The position numbers were made by a program, and so were the translations under genes. Positions 1 to 10,580 of a stretch of DNA of 64,000 nucleotides are shown one piece after another. Source of the DNA: Casuarina equisetifolia (taxonomy: Eukaryota > Streptophyta > Magnoliopsida > Fagales > Casuarinaceae); NCBI GenBank assembly GCA_028551475.1, contig CM052357.1:3224001-3288000 (forward strand), given 5' to 3'. The notes beneath the pieces were generated by a model that searched no databases, was not told the origin of the DNA, and worked only from the letters and a program-made list of their open reading frames with translations. Position 1 is the stretch's first letter, and each line of letters begins with the position of its first letter.

Positions 1-1958
1 TAGTCTTACCGTTGCACCTTTGGATTTTTCTCGTCTATCCAAACAAACACAAATTCGGGGGACTTGATTTAAGACACGGCGAAGTTAATCTAGAGTCGAC
101 GCTTACACAATTTCAATAATAATTTTATAGAAACTTAACAGAGAGGTTGAGTTTAATATCTTGCACTTGATGGTAGGATCAAAGAGTGAAGGTGTTACGG
201 TCCTCAAATGGAAATGAGCTTGTTATGCCGACAAGCTTAGGTCTTTCAGTTCAATAATTGGATTTGTAACATTTGGCATTGAAGTCAAACCTCACATTTG
301 AAGTTCGAACCACAGAAAGGGCAACCATTAGCCCATTGAAACCAGCTTCAAGTTGTTCAGTGAAGCCCCAAATGCACCGCTTTCGGAACCCAACAAAACT
401 TTTCGTGAAAAAAATGGAGAACCCAGCATCGGCTCACTGCTCAAGTATGGTATATCCCGCCAATTCTGTCCTTATGTTCCCACTGCGTCCTTTTGCTTTG
501 TTGTTCTGTGCGTAAAAGCCAAGTCCTTACCCGCAGATCCTCCCATTTGTCTTACTGTACCGGTCTTCTTCAGCATCCACCTCGAAGTTTCAGCAACCAG
601 GGAAGTCACTCCATTTTAGCATTGAAATACCATTGCAATGGATAAGCATTTCTATGTTTTCCTTTGAATATGCGGCCATGTAACATCAAACAAAGCTGTA
701 GTATCGGTTAGCTATCAAAGATTAAAATAAAATTAAATTGCATCAATGACATAGAATGATAGGATACTAGAATTGGATTAGATCATGAATTTTGGCAAAC
801 AAAGAAGAAGCAAATGGGTCTAGAATAAAAACCATGGCCCAAAAAAGTTCGGTAAAATCTCCTCCAATGTATGCTCAAGTTGATCAAATATCAGCAAAAA
901 AATGTAAAAAGAAATTTTACCTATAAGAAATGTAAAAAGCAAAGAAACTAAATAGTATAATGGGGTCAGAGTAGTATACATTTAATATGCTCGAGACATA
1001 TTGCGGATGAATTAATGAAATAGTAATGCAATATACAAGAGAAGAAAGGGACGAAGCAACACCTTGACCCTCAAATCGAAATTTTACCTCTTTGTGTCGA
1101 TATATTAGATCGGGCCCGTACTTGTGCCCAGTAATACCCTTGCACTGACCCGTCAACCTATCAAGGCATTAAGGTATGGAGGCCTGCTATCGAATTATTC
1201 TATGAGGCCCGAGACATTGAGGCCTCAATATAAAGACAATTTGAAACACAAAATAGATTCTACACAGTTTTCTTTAGGATAATATCTTTTAAAATATTTT
1301 CAACTAAAGAGTTATAAGGTGTAATAATTATTAAAAAAAATTTAAATTCATATTATTCAATAAATAACAATCGCTACTTATAATAATAACTCTATTTTCT
1401 ATGTTTTCACTTTCATTCATGTCATCCAAAATAATGAAAATAGGCTGTTCTGGACTCAATTTCTAATGGAATCGATACCCTCGTAATGGTGAGACACATT
1501 ATACCTTCTCCTTTAATTGAGGCTTTTTTTTTTTAATAAAAAGATCCAACGTAAAATTGGGCCATCGTACCGATGGCCCCCTGACAGAAGCCCGACCCGA
1601 CTAAACAAAAACCCAATAACAGCCGGGCAAAGTCCAAAACGGCCCTCACAATATGTATTTAATTCTTTATGAAGTTGATACCCTCATAATGATTTCACAT
1701 ATTTGTTTCTCTTTCCACAAGGATCATTTTATTTATTTATTTATTTTTGTGTGGACTAATTAGACCGTATTTCTGTTTGTTCCTCACACAGCTCAAGTGA
1801 AGCGCGGGGGTCCAGACCAACGGATCTGCAGTCTTGAGACACATTGTCCCTCCCCCTTTAACTAAGCAATAAAAAAGAAAAGAAAAGAAAAGAAAAGAAA
1901 AAATGACCATATTTCCTAATTTCTTTTCCAACACAAGTAATAATATAGAAAGCTTTAC

Positions 1959-2152
1959 CTGTCAAAATATATGTAGGACTCTTCATATTGAAAAAAACTT
2001 GATCATAAATTATTTGCACTAAAATTGTCTTACAAATTCCTATAAAATGAATATCATCTATTTCTAAATAAAGTAAAATCATCACTTCCTTCGTTCTAGA
2101 TTCCATTCTAGACAAATATTTGACCCTGCTTTGCTTCAACAACGATTGATTC
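1959..2152 (-). pseudogene. TNL pseudogene A, NB-ARC exon remnant
   Basis: On the minus strand the start of a typical TNL second exon can be read (HESIVVEA), followed in another frame by LSRMESRTKEVMILLYLEID and DIHFIGICKTILVQIIYDQ. This matches the usual TNL run in which a GxxSRxxEV segment precedes the P-loop strand FIGIxGMGGIGKTT. The glycines of the P-loop are gone: only a CKTI-like remnant stays, so ATP binding is excluded. The splice acceptor that should precede the exon reads gtaac instead of an AG. A possible donor (gtaaag) follows at 1958. This remnant lies downstream of the TIR exon remnant at 2303-2708 and is clearly dead. Confidence 0.75.
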
Positions 2153-2302
2153 ATGGTTACAAAAAGAGATCAATTTAGAATCAAAGTCCAAATAAAATAA
2201 TAGTTGCTTGCATTTAGTCTAACTAGGGAAGTAAATCAAATTCGTTATAATAATTCATTCAAAAGCCAACCTGCTATAGTGTTGTGAACAGGATGATAAT
2301 AC

Positions 2303-2708
2303 CTATCATATATTTGCCATCCAATGAGATTATCCACTTTTTTTAAAGCAGCCTTCATGTTTTCCTTTGCTCTTCTTCAACCCTGAAGTCTTTTACATGC
2401 CTAGCAAAAGCTTCTGTGAAACTGCTCTTCTACTTTCATGCGTCAGAAGGATTCACATGGTAAAGTACAGGTATGACTGTCAGCTGCTTCTCTTTGAAGT
2501 AGTCCAGGATCCTGGTGAGCTCCAAGTACCATTTCAAGAAACATAATTCTGTGGAGTCACGATTGAGTGCGTATTCTTGGATTGCTTCTAACATTTCCTC
2601 AACAATATATTTTTCTTTCGAAGTTTTCATCGTCTCTAAAGACATCAACGCCTTTTCTTTGAGAGCAGCACGAACATGATAAGTAAAAGGAAGCTTGTTA
2701 GGACACAT
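2303..2708 (-). pseudogene. TNL pseudogene A, TIR exon remnant
   Basis: The minus strand encodes a degraded TIR domain. Legible pieces are VRAALKEKALMSLETMKTSK, IVEEMLEAIQEYALNRDSTE, the αC-like CFLKWYLELTRIL, and QLTVIPVLYHVNPSDA. The last matches the strand IVIPVFYxVxPSDV of plant TIR domains. The frame is then interrupted, but codons for a KTWKAALKKVDNLIGWQIYD-like tail continue to a gtatta donor at 2302. This is the same exon end as in the better preserved gene at 35361-35848. The N-terminal YDVFLSF strand is absent. It is the first exon of a dead TNL gene; the second exon remnant is at 1959-2152. Confidence 0.8.
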
Positions 2709-3053
2709 GATGATTAAGACGGCCAGAAATGCAATATCTCTTTTCTTTCCTGAAGGCAGAACGTAATAGAAGTGACAGATGATAAAAAGCAGCGCTTAAG
2801 AAAACTTAAAGATGATAAAAATAGAAGTAAGAAGCAGCCTAAGAAGTCGGAAAAAGTGTCCGATGACTCCCTAAAGCGAGAAAAAGGGTGCCCGTTTTAC
2901 GGGCATCTTTGTTGTGGAAGCTGAGCAAAAACACCGTACTTGCATTGAGGAGGTGCGATGAAGAGGCTTCTGAGCGTTAATCGACAACGCAGATTTGTTA
3001 CGTGGCAAGACTTGGCAAGTTTAAGGGACTTTCAGGGTGCTTGCGTTAAAAAA

Positions 3054-3157
3054 CGTATTTAAAGAGATTTAAATACTGAGGTTGGACCCTGGAATGTAGC
3101 ATGTTCTTTGAAGCACTCTTCATGAATTTTTTCTTCGTTTCCCTCTGTCCAAACATG
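3054..3157 (+). promoter_or_regulatory. Conserved TATA-like / leader / ATG cassette, unit 1
   Basis: The TATA-like stretch gtatttaaagagatttaaat (from 3056) lies about 80-100 bases before aaacATGGAGGGC (ATG at 3155-3157). An acgtggcaag G-box/ABRE-like core sits about 60 bases further upstream. The same arrangement occurs in unit 2 and unit 4, and is cut by an insertion in unit 3. The codons after the ATG read MEGILQPPRGLPSPRTHGAL before a stop. I do not recognise the product. Promoter function is inferred only from layout and conservation. Confidence 0.35.
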
Positions 3158-3654
3158 GAGGGCATTTTACAGCCACCGAGGGGTCTTCCGTCGCCTAGAA
3201 CCCATGGAGCTCTCTAACAGCAACCGGGCCATTAAATTTCTCAGTACATTCTCCATTAGAAATGTGATGGAATCTCATGAGGTTCTTCTGTACAACTTCT
3301 TATTCTTAACTGATTGTCAGAGTACATATACAGAGGACTTGCTGGTGCTTCCTATAACGCTAGAGATAGGTCACAACTTCCAATGCGGCCGTCGTAATCT
3401 AATTGGCGCCGACTTCGATTACTTCTAGGCTAGATCAGAGAGCTAGACATTGCTTTGTGACGTACCTGCGTACTTCATTGATCCGTCCCATTCGGCCTCG
3501 CGTCGATATCTGGGCGGAAAGACATTATATATTTGAGGTCATTACTTGTAAATTGTCGACTATTGGTAACCCGGGAGGTAGAAATGCCATTAGCATCCTT
3601 ATGTCAAAATCTTTTGTAATATGTAATTCGAATAGATGAACATAGTCGCTTAAA

Positions 3655-3716
3655 CAAGTATATTCACCTATCACCATCTCTTTGTAGTATGCGATTCTGA
3701 TAGGTGAATATACTTG
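3655..3716. repeat. Perfect 19-bp inverted repeat with 24-nt spacer
   Basis: The left arm caagtatattcacctatca (3655-3673) is the exact reverse complement of tgataggtgaatatacttg (3698-3716). The spacer 3674-3697 holds atgcgattc, a motif also present in unit 2 near 8250 where no such palindrome is formed. RNA from either strand would fold into a 19-bp hairpin. Confidence 0.9.
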
Positions 3717-4731
3717 CTTTAATTGAATTGTTATATGTTAAATGGTATATTTGTGGCGCTGTGAATATTTCTCGACCATGGAAAATCCAACTCGACTGGA
3801 CCACTCTTGCTGCAACATATAAGCTGAATGAACTGTATCGACTTGTTGGGTCTGCAGTTGTAAAATTCATATGCTCAAACTTCTATTTTTCCTTCACCAT
3901 TCCTATGTTTAACAGGAATTTCTTTCTCATTTCGGATATATTAAATTCTCAAAATCAAATAAGAACAAGCAGCCCATTGGCTGTGTGAAATGGTCAAAAG
4001 CTCATTTCTTCCTCCCAACTCCACGATCCTTTTAACGGTGGTTCGGTGAACAAGTTACGATCAATGGGTTGGCAATTTATTTATGCTTTCTTATTTCCAA
4101 GAATAGTTTTAATTACACTGAACAAACGAGGTTGAATTTCGTAAAAAAATATATATTTTGCACTTGATGGAAAAGACCTTGTAGACAAAGGAGTTACAGC
4201 TGTTAAAAGAGGATTTAGTAACTTAGGAGGACAAGTATGCCCTCTTGATCTGTCATATTTTGTGACTAATCACGATGCTTCGTTCTTTTCGGTTTGAGGT
4301 GTCAAGGACTACTCAACCTCTTCCATAGAAACGACTCATACAAGAAGCCGATACCGTCATATTTTAATATTTCACGGATGACAAATTTTTTAGAAGGATC
4401 AACAAAAAGTTCTCATGAAAAACAGAAAGATCTCATGGTAAATCACGCCAGCTATCGTTAGCAAACTTGATGTCCATCTTTCTGTCTGGACCTTGAACTT
4501 TCCCCCAGGTGTTAGATCTCTCATCATTAGCAACAAAAATGCCATTGCAAGTAGTGAATAAATATTCTATATTCTCGAGTATGCAACCATGTGTCATCAA
4601 ATAATATTTTCGGATTTGTCAGCTATCAAAGAATAAAATGCAATATAAATTGCATTCAGTAATCTAGGATCAAAGTGACTGAAATCGGATTTCAAAAAGT
4701 AGATTTAGATTATAGATTTTAGCACACAAAC

Positions 4732-5957
4732 TGTTGAAGTGTGTGGAATAGGTTGCCTGTCCCTCAACAGTTGAAGAAGTTGTGTGCTCTGAAGAAAAGA
4801 GGGATACAGCCTCATAAATGAGGAGATTTTGGAGATTGCGTGAAAGTAGCAGCTTAAGCCTTGAAGTAGAAAGAAAATCATTTGTGGTTACACACTTTCC
4901 ACATAATTCACTGGACTCTTCTTGAAATTGAATTCCTTGGAAACTTAAAGGTACGGGCAGTTTGGATCCAATTTCTAAAGTGTGACTTAAAATGACTAAA
5001 AATGGAAGAAGGACAATCTGTTTGTGCTTATGGCAATAGAGTCAGTGAAATAGTAAGTCAAATGTAGGCCTTAGGAGAAATCGTATCTGATTCACACATT
5101 GTACAAAAGTTGCTTATTAGCTTGACAAAAAAGAAGATTCAATTTCACCACCATTGGGGAAACAGAAGATTTTTCAAAAATGCTAGTGTCTAAACTTTTA
5201 GGGTCATTAGAAGCATAAGAGAAGAGAGATAGCTCCTTTAGAGATATCGGTCAACGCTAATGTCTGTATAGAATCTAAGAACACTGAAGAGAGTCCACTT
5301 ATAGGTGATAAGCCAAGAAGTGGTAGAGCTAAGTATCCACCACGTGGAGCATGTAAGAAAACAAATCACCTAGAAAAAAAATATTGCTAGCATAAGGGAA
5401 AAACTCAATGTAGAAATTGCCAAAAATTTGGCTACCTAGGGAAGAGTTGTCGATTTAAGAACTCTCAAATAGCTAACATAGCAGAAAAAGAAGAGAATGA
5501 TAGTGAAGCTATACTGTTTTTGGCTAACTTGTCAATCACTTGTGCTGATTTTGGACTTCGGTACATAGATAGCGAATGTATAATCGCATGACACCATATG
5601 AGAGTGCATTTATCAGTCTTGACAGGAGCTTTTGGTCTCATGCAAGGCTAAGAGATGATCATAAGTTAGATATAGTGAGAAAGGGAAGTATTTCTGTAGA
5701 AAACTATGTGGAGTAAAAGTCATTCATCAAGTCCTATTTGATCTAGAATTGGAATCAAACTTGCTTAGTGTAGGACAAATGATAAAAAATTGAGTATGGT
5801 TTGGTATTCAAAAGCAAACAATGTTGTTTTCTAGATGAAGAAGATTCTCATGAGAAGTGCAAAAATGCTTCATGTCAAATGTGGAGCACTGCATTGCAAG
5901 CCGCCGTCATATGCTACTCATCCATCACTCAAATTAAAACTTGGCACCTTCCCCGCG
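4732..5957 (+). mobile_element. Ty1/copia-type remnant (gag to protease region)
   Basis: Fossil element. It begins with TGTTGAAG just after the unit landmark agcacacaaac, where unit 2 runs on without it. Recognisable parts in order on the plus strand: a gag region of the UBN2 type near 4990-5220, a double zinc-knuckle region near 5330-5460, and a protease-start-like region near 5560-5600, followed by pre-integrase-like sequence to about 5950. It is heavily broken (more than ten breaks), with no RT or integrase visible and no second LTR found. The right end at ccccgcg matches the right end of the related remnant at 28140-28895. Confidence 0.7.
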
Positions 5958-7461
5958 CACCCCACACAAACCCCCCCACTCAACCCCCCCAACCGCTGGC
6001 CGCGGCCTTCTTGAAGACGTTCATAGCTTCCAGAGAGACACCTAGTTTATTTGAGAAATTATCCAAATATATTTTTTTCTTTTTAAATATCCGCACCCAA
6101 ATTCACATATGCACATATTTAGGTGTCAAACTTAATATTAACAAGTTTTAAATAATACCTATTCTCTGATGAATTAGATGCTTGTCAACCAAATAAAATT
6201 CTAAAATATTAAATAAAAATGACCTTTTCTGGTTGTTTTAGTTTTTCTTTATCTTATCAGTGCTCCTTTGGATTTTCCTTACCTATCCAAACAAATACAA
6301 ATTCAGCGGACTTCGCTTTGCGACACAGTGAAGTTAATTTAGAATCTATGCTTACAAAATTTCAAGAATACTTTTAAAAACACTGAACAGAGAGGTTGAG
6401 TTTTCCAAAAAGAAACTACGTTGCACTCGATGGTAGGATCAAAACGTGAAGGTTCAAGCAATCAGGTTCTATTCAGTGTCATCCTTTGAAACAAGGTTCA
6501 AGTCCATAAGCGAAGCCCCAAATGCATCTCTTTCGAAAAACAGCAAAAGTTTTCATGAAAACATATCGAGCATAGGTTCACTGCGGAAGCATAGTTTATA
6601 ACGCTAACTATATCCTTACGTTCCTACATTTGTTGCCAAGACCTTACCCGCAGATCCTCCCATTTGTCTTACCGTACTGGCCATACTAGTGCCCAGTAAT
6701 GCCATTGCACCGATTGTACCAATCAAGCTATCCTGACATTTCCTCATAGAGCCTAAGAGTTGAAGGCCCGATTGAGCAAACCAACCCATCAAGACATTTC
6801 CCTTATAGGGCCTAAGGCATAGAGGCCTCAGAGATAAACAAAATTTGAAACACAAAAGGGATTCTCAAGATTGTTGAATCCAAGAGCTAAAGGAAGCCTT
6901 CATGTGTAATTTACAGTATCTTTTAATTCTACGTAGTTTTCTTTAGGATATTGTATATATATATAAGTTTTCAACTAAAGAGCTACAAAGCATAGTAATT
7001 GTTTAAAACTTTAACCTCATAGATTTTATTTGCCAATATGTCAACAAATAATGATTTCTACTTGTGATGATTACTCTATTGACCATACCGCTCCCGGTTG
7101 CCTACTAATGCTCAAGTTGTTCATTTTCATTTATGTCATCTAGAATAATAAAAACTTTTTTATTCTGCACTCAAATCCAAAGGAAATTGACACCCTCGTA
7201 ATGATATTATATACCTATTTCTCTTTCCACAAGGATCTTAAAAACAACTTGTTTTTTGTGGAATAACTAGACAACATCTCTTTTCTTTCCTGAAGGCAGA
7301 ACGTAAGAGGAGTGAAAGATGATAAAAAGAAACTTAAAGATGATAAAAGGCAGAATGTAAGTGAAAAATGATAAAAATAGAAGTAAGAAACAGCCCAAGA
7401 AGTCAGAAAAAGCGTCCGATGACTCACCAAAGCAAGAATGAAGGGTGCCGGTAAATACAAA

Positions 7462-7578
7462 CGTATTTAAAGAGATTTCAATGCAAGCAAATTTAAGGAA
7501 GTTGGACCATACAGTATAATATGTTCTTCAGAAGCAATCTTCATGAATTTTTTCTGCGTTTCTCTCTCTCTAAACATG
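7462..7578 (+). promoter_or_regulatory. Conserved TATA-like / leader / ATG cassette, unit 2
   Basis: This is the paralogue of 3054-3157: gtatttaaagagatttcaat, then a pyrimidine-rich leader, then aaacATGGAGGGC with the ATG at 7576. The frame reads MEGILQHQ and stops, so no protein of note can start here. Confidence 0.3.
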
Positions 7579-7907
7579 GAGGGCATTTTACAACACCAGT
7601 AACCACAGCCACAGAGGGGTCTTCCGTCGCCTAGACCCCGTGGAGCTCTCTGATAGAATCCAGCCCATTAAATATCTCAATGCGTCCTCCCTTAAGAATT
7701 TGGTCGAATCTTGTTCGTAACTGGATTTTCATCGAGTATTTTAAGAGCTCCAATGAGGCCGTCGTTCAATCTAATTGTAGCCGACTTCGGTGACTCCTAG
7801 GCTAGGAATTTTTGAGAGCAGTTCAGGCGTCGCTTTGTGACTTACCTGCGTACTTTATTGACCCGTCACGGTATAAACTTGGGGGCCGTGCAGCAATATC
7901 TAGGCCG

Positions 7908-8062
7908 AAAGACATTATATATTTGTTGGGGTCGTGTGTACTCAGGTTACTTACGTTGCATATTTGTCGGGTGGACAGGATTCAGGGCAGTTACATTATA
8001 TATTTGTTGGGTCGTGAGTATTCAGGGATTTACATTGCATATTTGTCGTCTGGGGTAAGCGG
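7908..8062. repeat. Four degenerate ~40-bp tandem repeats
   Basis: Four successive copies share the core acattatatatttgttggg with a following cgtgagtattcaggg-like tail, spaced 42, 40 and 39 bases. Copies 1 and 3 carry atatatttgttgg; copies 2 and 4 carry gcatatttgtcg. The alternation suggests that a two-copy block was duplicated. Confidence 0.7.
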
Positions 8063-8107
8063 AAGGCCGGAAATGTCAAAGGGTATCCTTGTGTCAAAAT
8101 ATTTTGC

Positions 8108-8341
8108 AATATGTAATCCTGATTGGTATGTTGCTTAAATTGTGATTTGATACGTCGCCTTGTATACTTGTCGTGTCGTAAACATTACTCGACCGTGCTG
8201 AAAGGCTGGAAAACATCATCGGTATCCTCATCCCAGAACTTTTTATACCATGCGATTCTGATACATGAATGTAGTTGTTTAAATTGTAATGTGACATGTT
8301 ACCTTGTATATTTGTCGCGTCGCGAATATTACTCGACCCGA
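8108..8341. repeat. Two-copy ~139-bp tandem duplication
   Basis: The stretch near 8110-8203 (tgtaatcctgattggtatg ... acattactcgaccg) is repeated at 8249-8341 (catgcgattctgatacatg ... atattactcgacccg). Unit 1 holds the corresponding sequence near 3620-3780. Confidence 0.65.
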
Positions 8342-8704
8342 CCACACTTACTGCAACAAATCAGCAGATCGAACTGCATCGACTTGTTCGGTCTGCAATT
8401 GTAAAATTCATATGCTCAAAATTTCATTTTTCCTCCTCTTTTCCTATGTTTAAACAAGTATTTCGTTCTCGTTTCGGATATTGTAAATTCTCAAAATCAA
8501 GTAAGAACAAGCAATCCATTTGCTGTGTGATAGGTCAGAAGCTCATTTCTTCCTCCCTACTCCACGATCCTTACAATAGAGTTTCAGTGGACAAGTTATG
8601 ATCAATAGGTTGGCAATTTGCCTAAGCTTTCCCATTTCCAAGAATAGTTTTAAGCACACTGAACGGACAAGGTTGAATTTTGTAAAAAAAAAAATATTTT
8701 TCAC

Positions 8705-9575
8705 CGAGTGAAAAATATTAGAGTGTGAAAATTCATTTTAAAACTTTTAGGTATTAAATGAGAAAGTCATTATTTATTAGATCAAAGGTCTATTCTCATG
8801 CTACTGATGTGGAATAACACCTATTATTAACACTTTCTCTCACATATATGTTGACAAAAGTATTGCATATGAAAAGAATCCCAATTTTGAGGCATAAGAG
8901 ATTACAAAATAAAAATTTATCCTTAACATTTATACTATATTAGAGTGTGAGCGCCTATTATAAAACCTTAAGGCATTATATAGAAAAACCTCATCACTTA
9001 TAGGCTTAAGGGTCCATCTTCTTACAATTGTTTTGAAATATCCACATTTTCAACACCCCCCTTTAACGTGTAGCCTAATAAAAGCATTACATATTGATGG
9101 ATAATTCCACAACTTAGGTTTGTTTAGGGAATAAGAAAGTAAAGGTTTATCTCCTAACTCTAATATCATATTAAAGTGTAAGGATTCATTTCAAAACTTT
9201 AAGACAATAAATAAAACAATCTCTCTACTTATAAGATTAAGGGCTTATCCTTTAGTGTCTAATGTGAGATAATATTTATCTTTAACACTCCCCTCATGTA
9301 TATGTTAACATAAGCACTACACATAGAAACAGAAACCTAACTATGAAGCATGGAGGACTAGAAAGTGAAGGTCCATTTCTTATTGTATATCATATTAGAG
9401 TGTGAGGTCTATTATAAAATCTTAAGATATTAAGTGAAAAAACTTTATCGCTTATAAGCTTAAAGACCTATCCTTTTACAACTAAACTAGAATGTCCACA
9501 TCTTCAACACTCTCCCTTTCACGTGCAAGCTAATATAAGCATTCCACACAGAGAGATAATCCTACAATTGAGGTT
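8705..9575. repeat. Tandem array of four ~225-bp repeats, arranged as a duplicated dimer
   Basis: Four copies begin near 8714, 8935, 9168 and 9388 with atattagagtgtga-like sequence and contain acttataggcttaagggtcc and ttaacacccccct-like blocks. Copies 1 and 3 resemble each other (attcattttaaaacttt), as do copies 2 and 4 (cctattataaaa, aatatccacattttcaac), giving a higher-order period of about 454 bases. The array interrupts unit 2 between gttgaattttgtaaa and gtatacaaaggagtta, which are nearly adjacent in unit 1. Confidence 0.8.
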
Positions 9576-10580
9576 TGTATACAAAGGAGTTATTTTTGTT
9601 AAAAAAGATTTCTTAACCTAGGCAGATAAGTACGTCCTTTGGATCTATCATCTTTTGTGACTAATCATGATGCTTGGTTCTGGTCGGATCAAGGTGTCAA
9701 GCAGCTAGCTAATTCTACACAACCTCTTCCATAGAAACGAGTCATGCAGGAAGCTGACACTGTCATATTTTAATATTTCATGGATGACAATGTTTTAGAA
9801 GGATCAACAAAAAGTTTGTCATAAAAAACAGAAAGATCTCATGGTAAATCACGCCAACCATCGTTGGCAACACTGATGTCCATCTTTCTCTACGGGCCTT
9901 GAACTCTCCACTAGGTACTAGATTTCTCATCGTTAGCGTTAAAATGAAATTGCAATTTGTGAATAAATATTCTATGTTATCTTGTGCATGCAACCACGTG
10001 TCATCAAATAAGCTTTTAGGATCGGTCAGCTATCAAAGAATAAAATGAAATTTAAATTGCATTCAATGATCCAGAATGAAAGTGGCAGAAATAGGATTCA
10101 AAAGGTAGATTTAGATTATAAATTTTAGCACACAAACAACAAGCAAATGTGTCCACAATACTGAAATATGTACCAAAAAAAAAAGAGACTAAAATCTCTT
10201 CCAATTCAAGGTGACATTAACATTTCTTGCCTATAATTTGGTACCTTTAGCATGTTTCATTTCAAGATTTGGAAAAATTCAACTTAGTCAAATATTAGCA
10301 ACAAAAACAAAAAACCACCAATTAATGATTGAAATAAGACTCTTGAAGGAAAAAAAAAAAAGGAGAGAGAGAATCAAGATAAGGGGAAAGGCAAAGAAAA
10401 AAAAAAACTATTTGACGTTGTTCTTCTGCCCTAACATATGTAATGGGATTAGCGTTGCATACATGCAAATATGCTCAAGACATAGTGCAGATGGACATTG
10501 TGGAAGAAAGAGTTCCTCTAAGGCCTACTGGGCTACTCATGAATAATGAAGAAATAACAATTTGTTATTCCACTTAAGAG

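Larger units (their letters stand above)
1..4731. repeat. TNL-flank unit 1 (diverged local paralogue family)
   Basis: This block is recognisably related to 5958-10580, 20885-25650 and 28896-30328. Shared landmarks in order are: a head near 10-60 (tcgtctatccaaacaaacac), a block ending in agcgaagccccaaatgcat-like sequence near 360, a TIR remnant, cctgaaggcagaacgtaa near 2750, aaacatggagggcatttta near 3151, the gcgccgacttcgattac block near 3407, and agcacacaaac at its right end. No intact gene is visible outside the TNL pseudogene listed separately. The short open frames here are not conserved between units. Confidence 0.8.
5958..10580. repeat. TNL-flank unit 2 (diverged paralogue)
   Basis: The block 5958-6249 is AT-rich with a C-rich start and only partly matches the other units (ttatttgagaaattatcc near 6049, compare 36180). 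From 6250 the unit head is clear. It follows unit 1 but lacks the TIR remnant, going directly to cctgaaggcagaacgtaa near 7290. It carries short tandem repeats (7908-8341) and a four-part tandem array (8705-9575) that unit 1 lacks. A minus-strand frame of 79 codons at 6616-6855 contains SLIGTIGAMALLGTSMAS followed by a gtaaga donor-like site. It recurs in other units in decayed form and I do not recognise it. No intact gene is seen. Confidence 0.75.

Noticed and set aside
3204-3428. 74-codon plus-strand frame starting MELSNSNRAIKFL
   Set aside because: The paralogous frame in unit 2 stops early and the rest is not conserved; kept only as part of the cassette observation.
8705-9575. CRISPR-like or rDNA-like array
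   Set aside because: The repeats are contiguous, degenerate and about 225 bp long, in plant nuclear DNA; no spacer structure or rRNA similarity.
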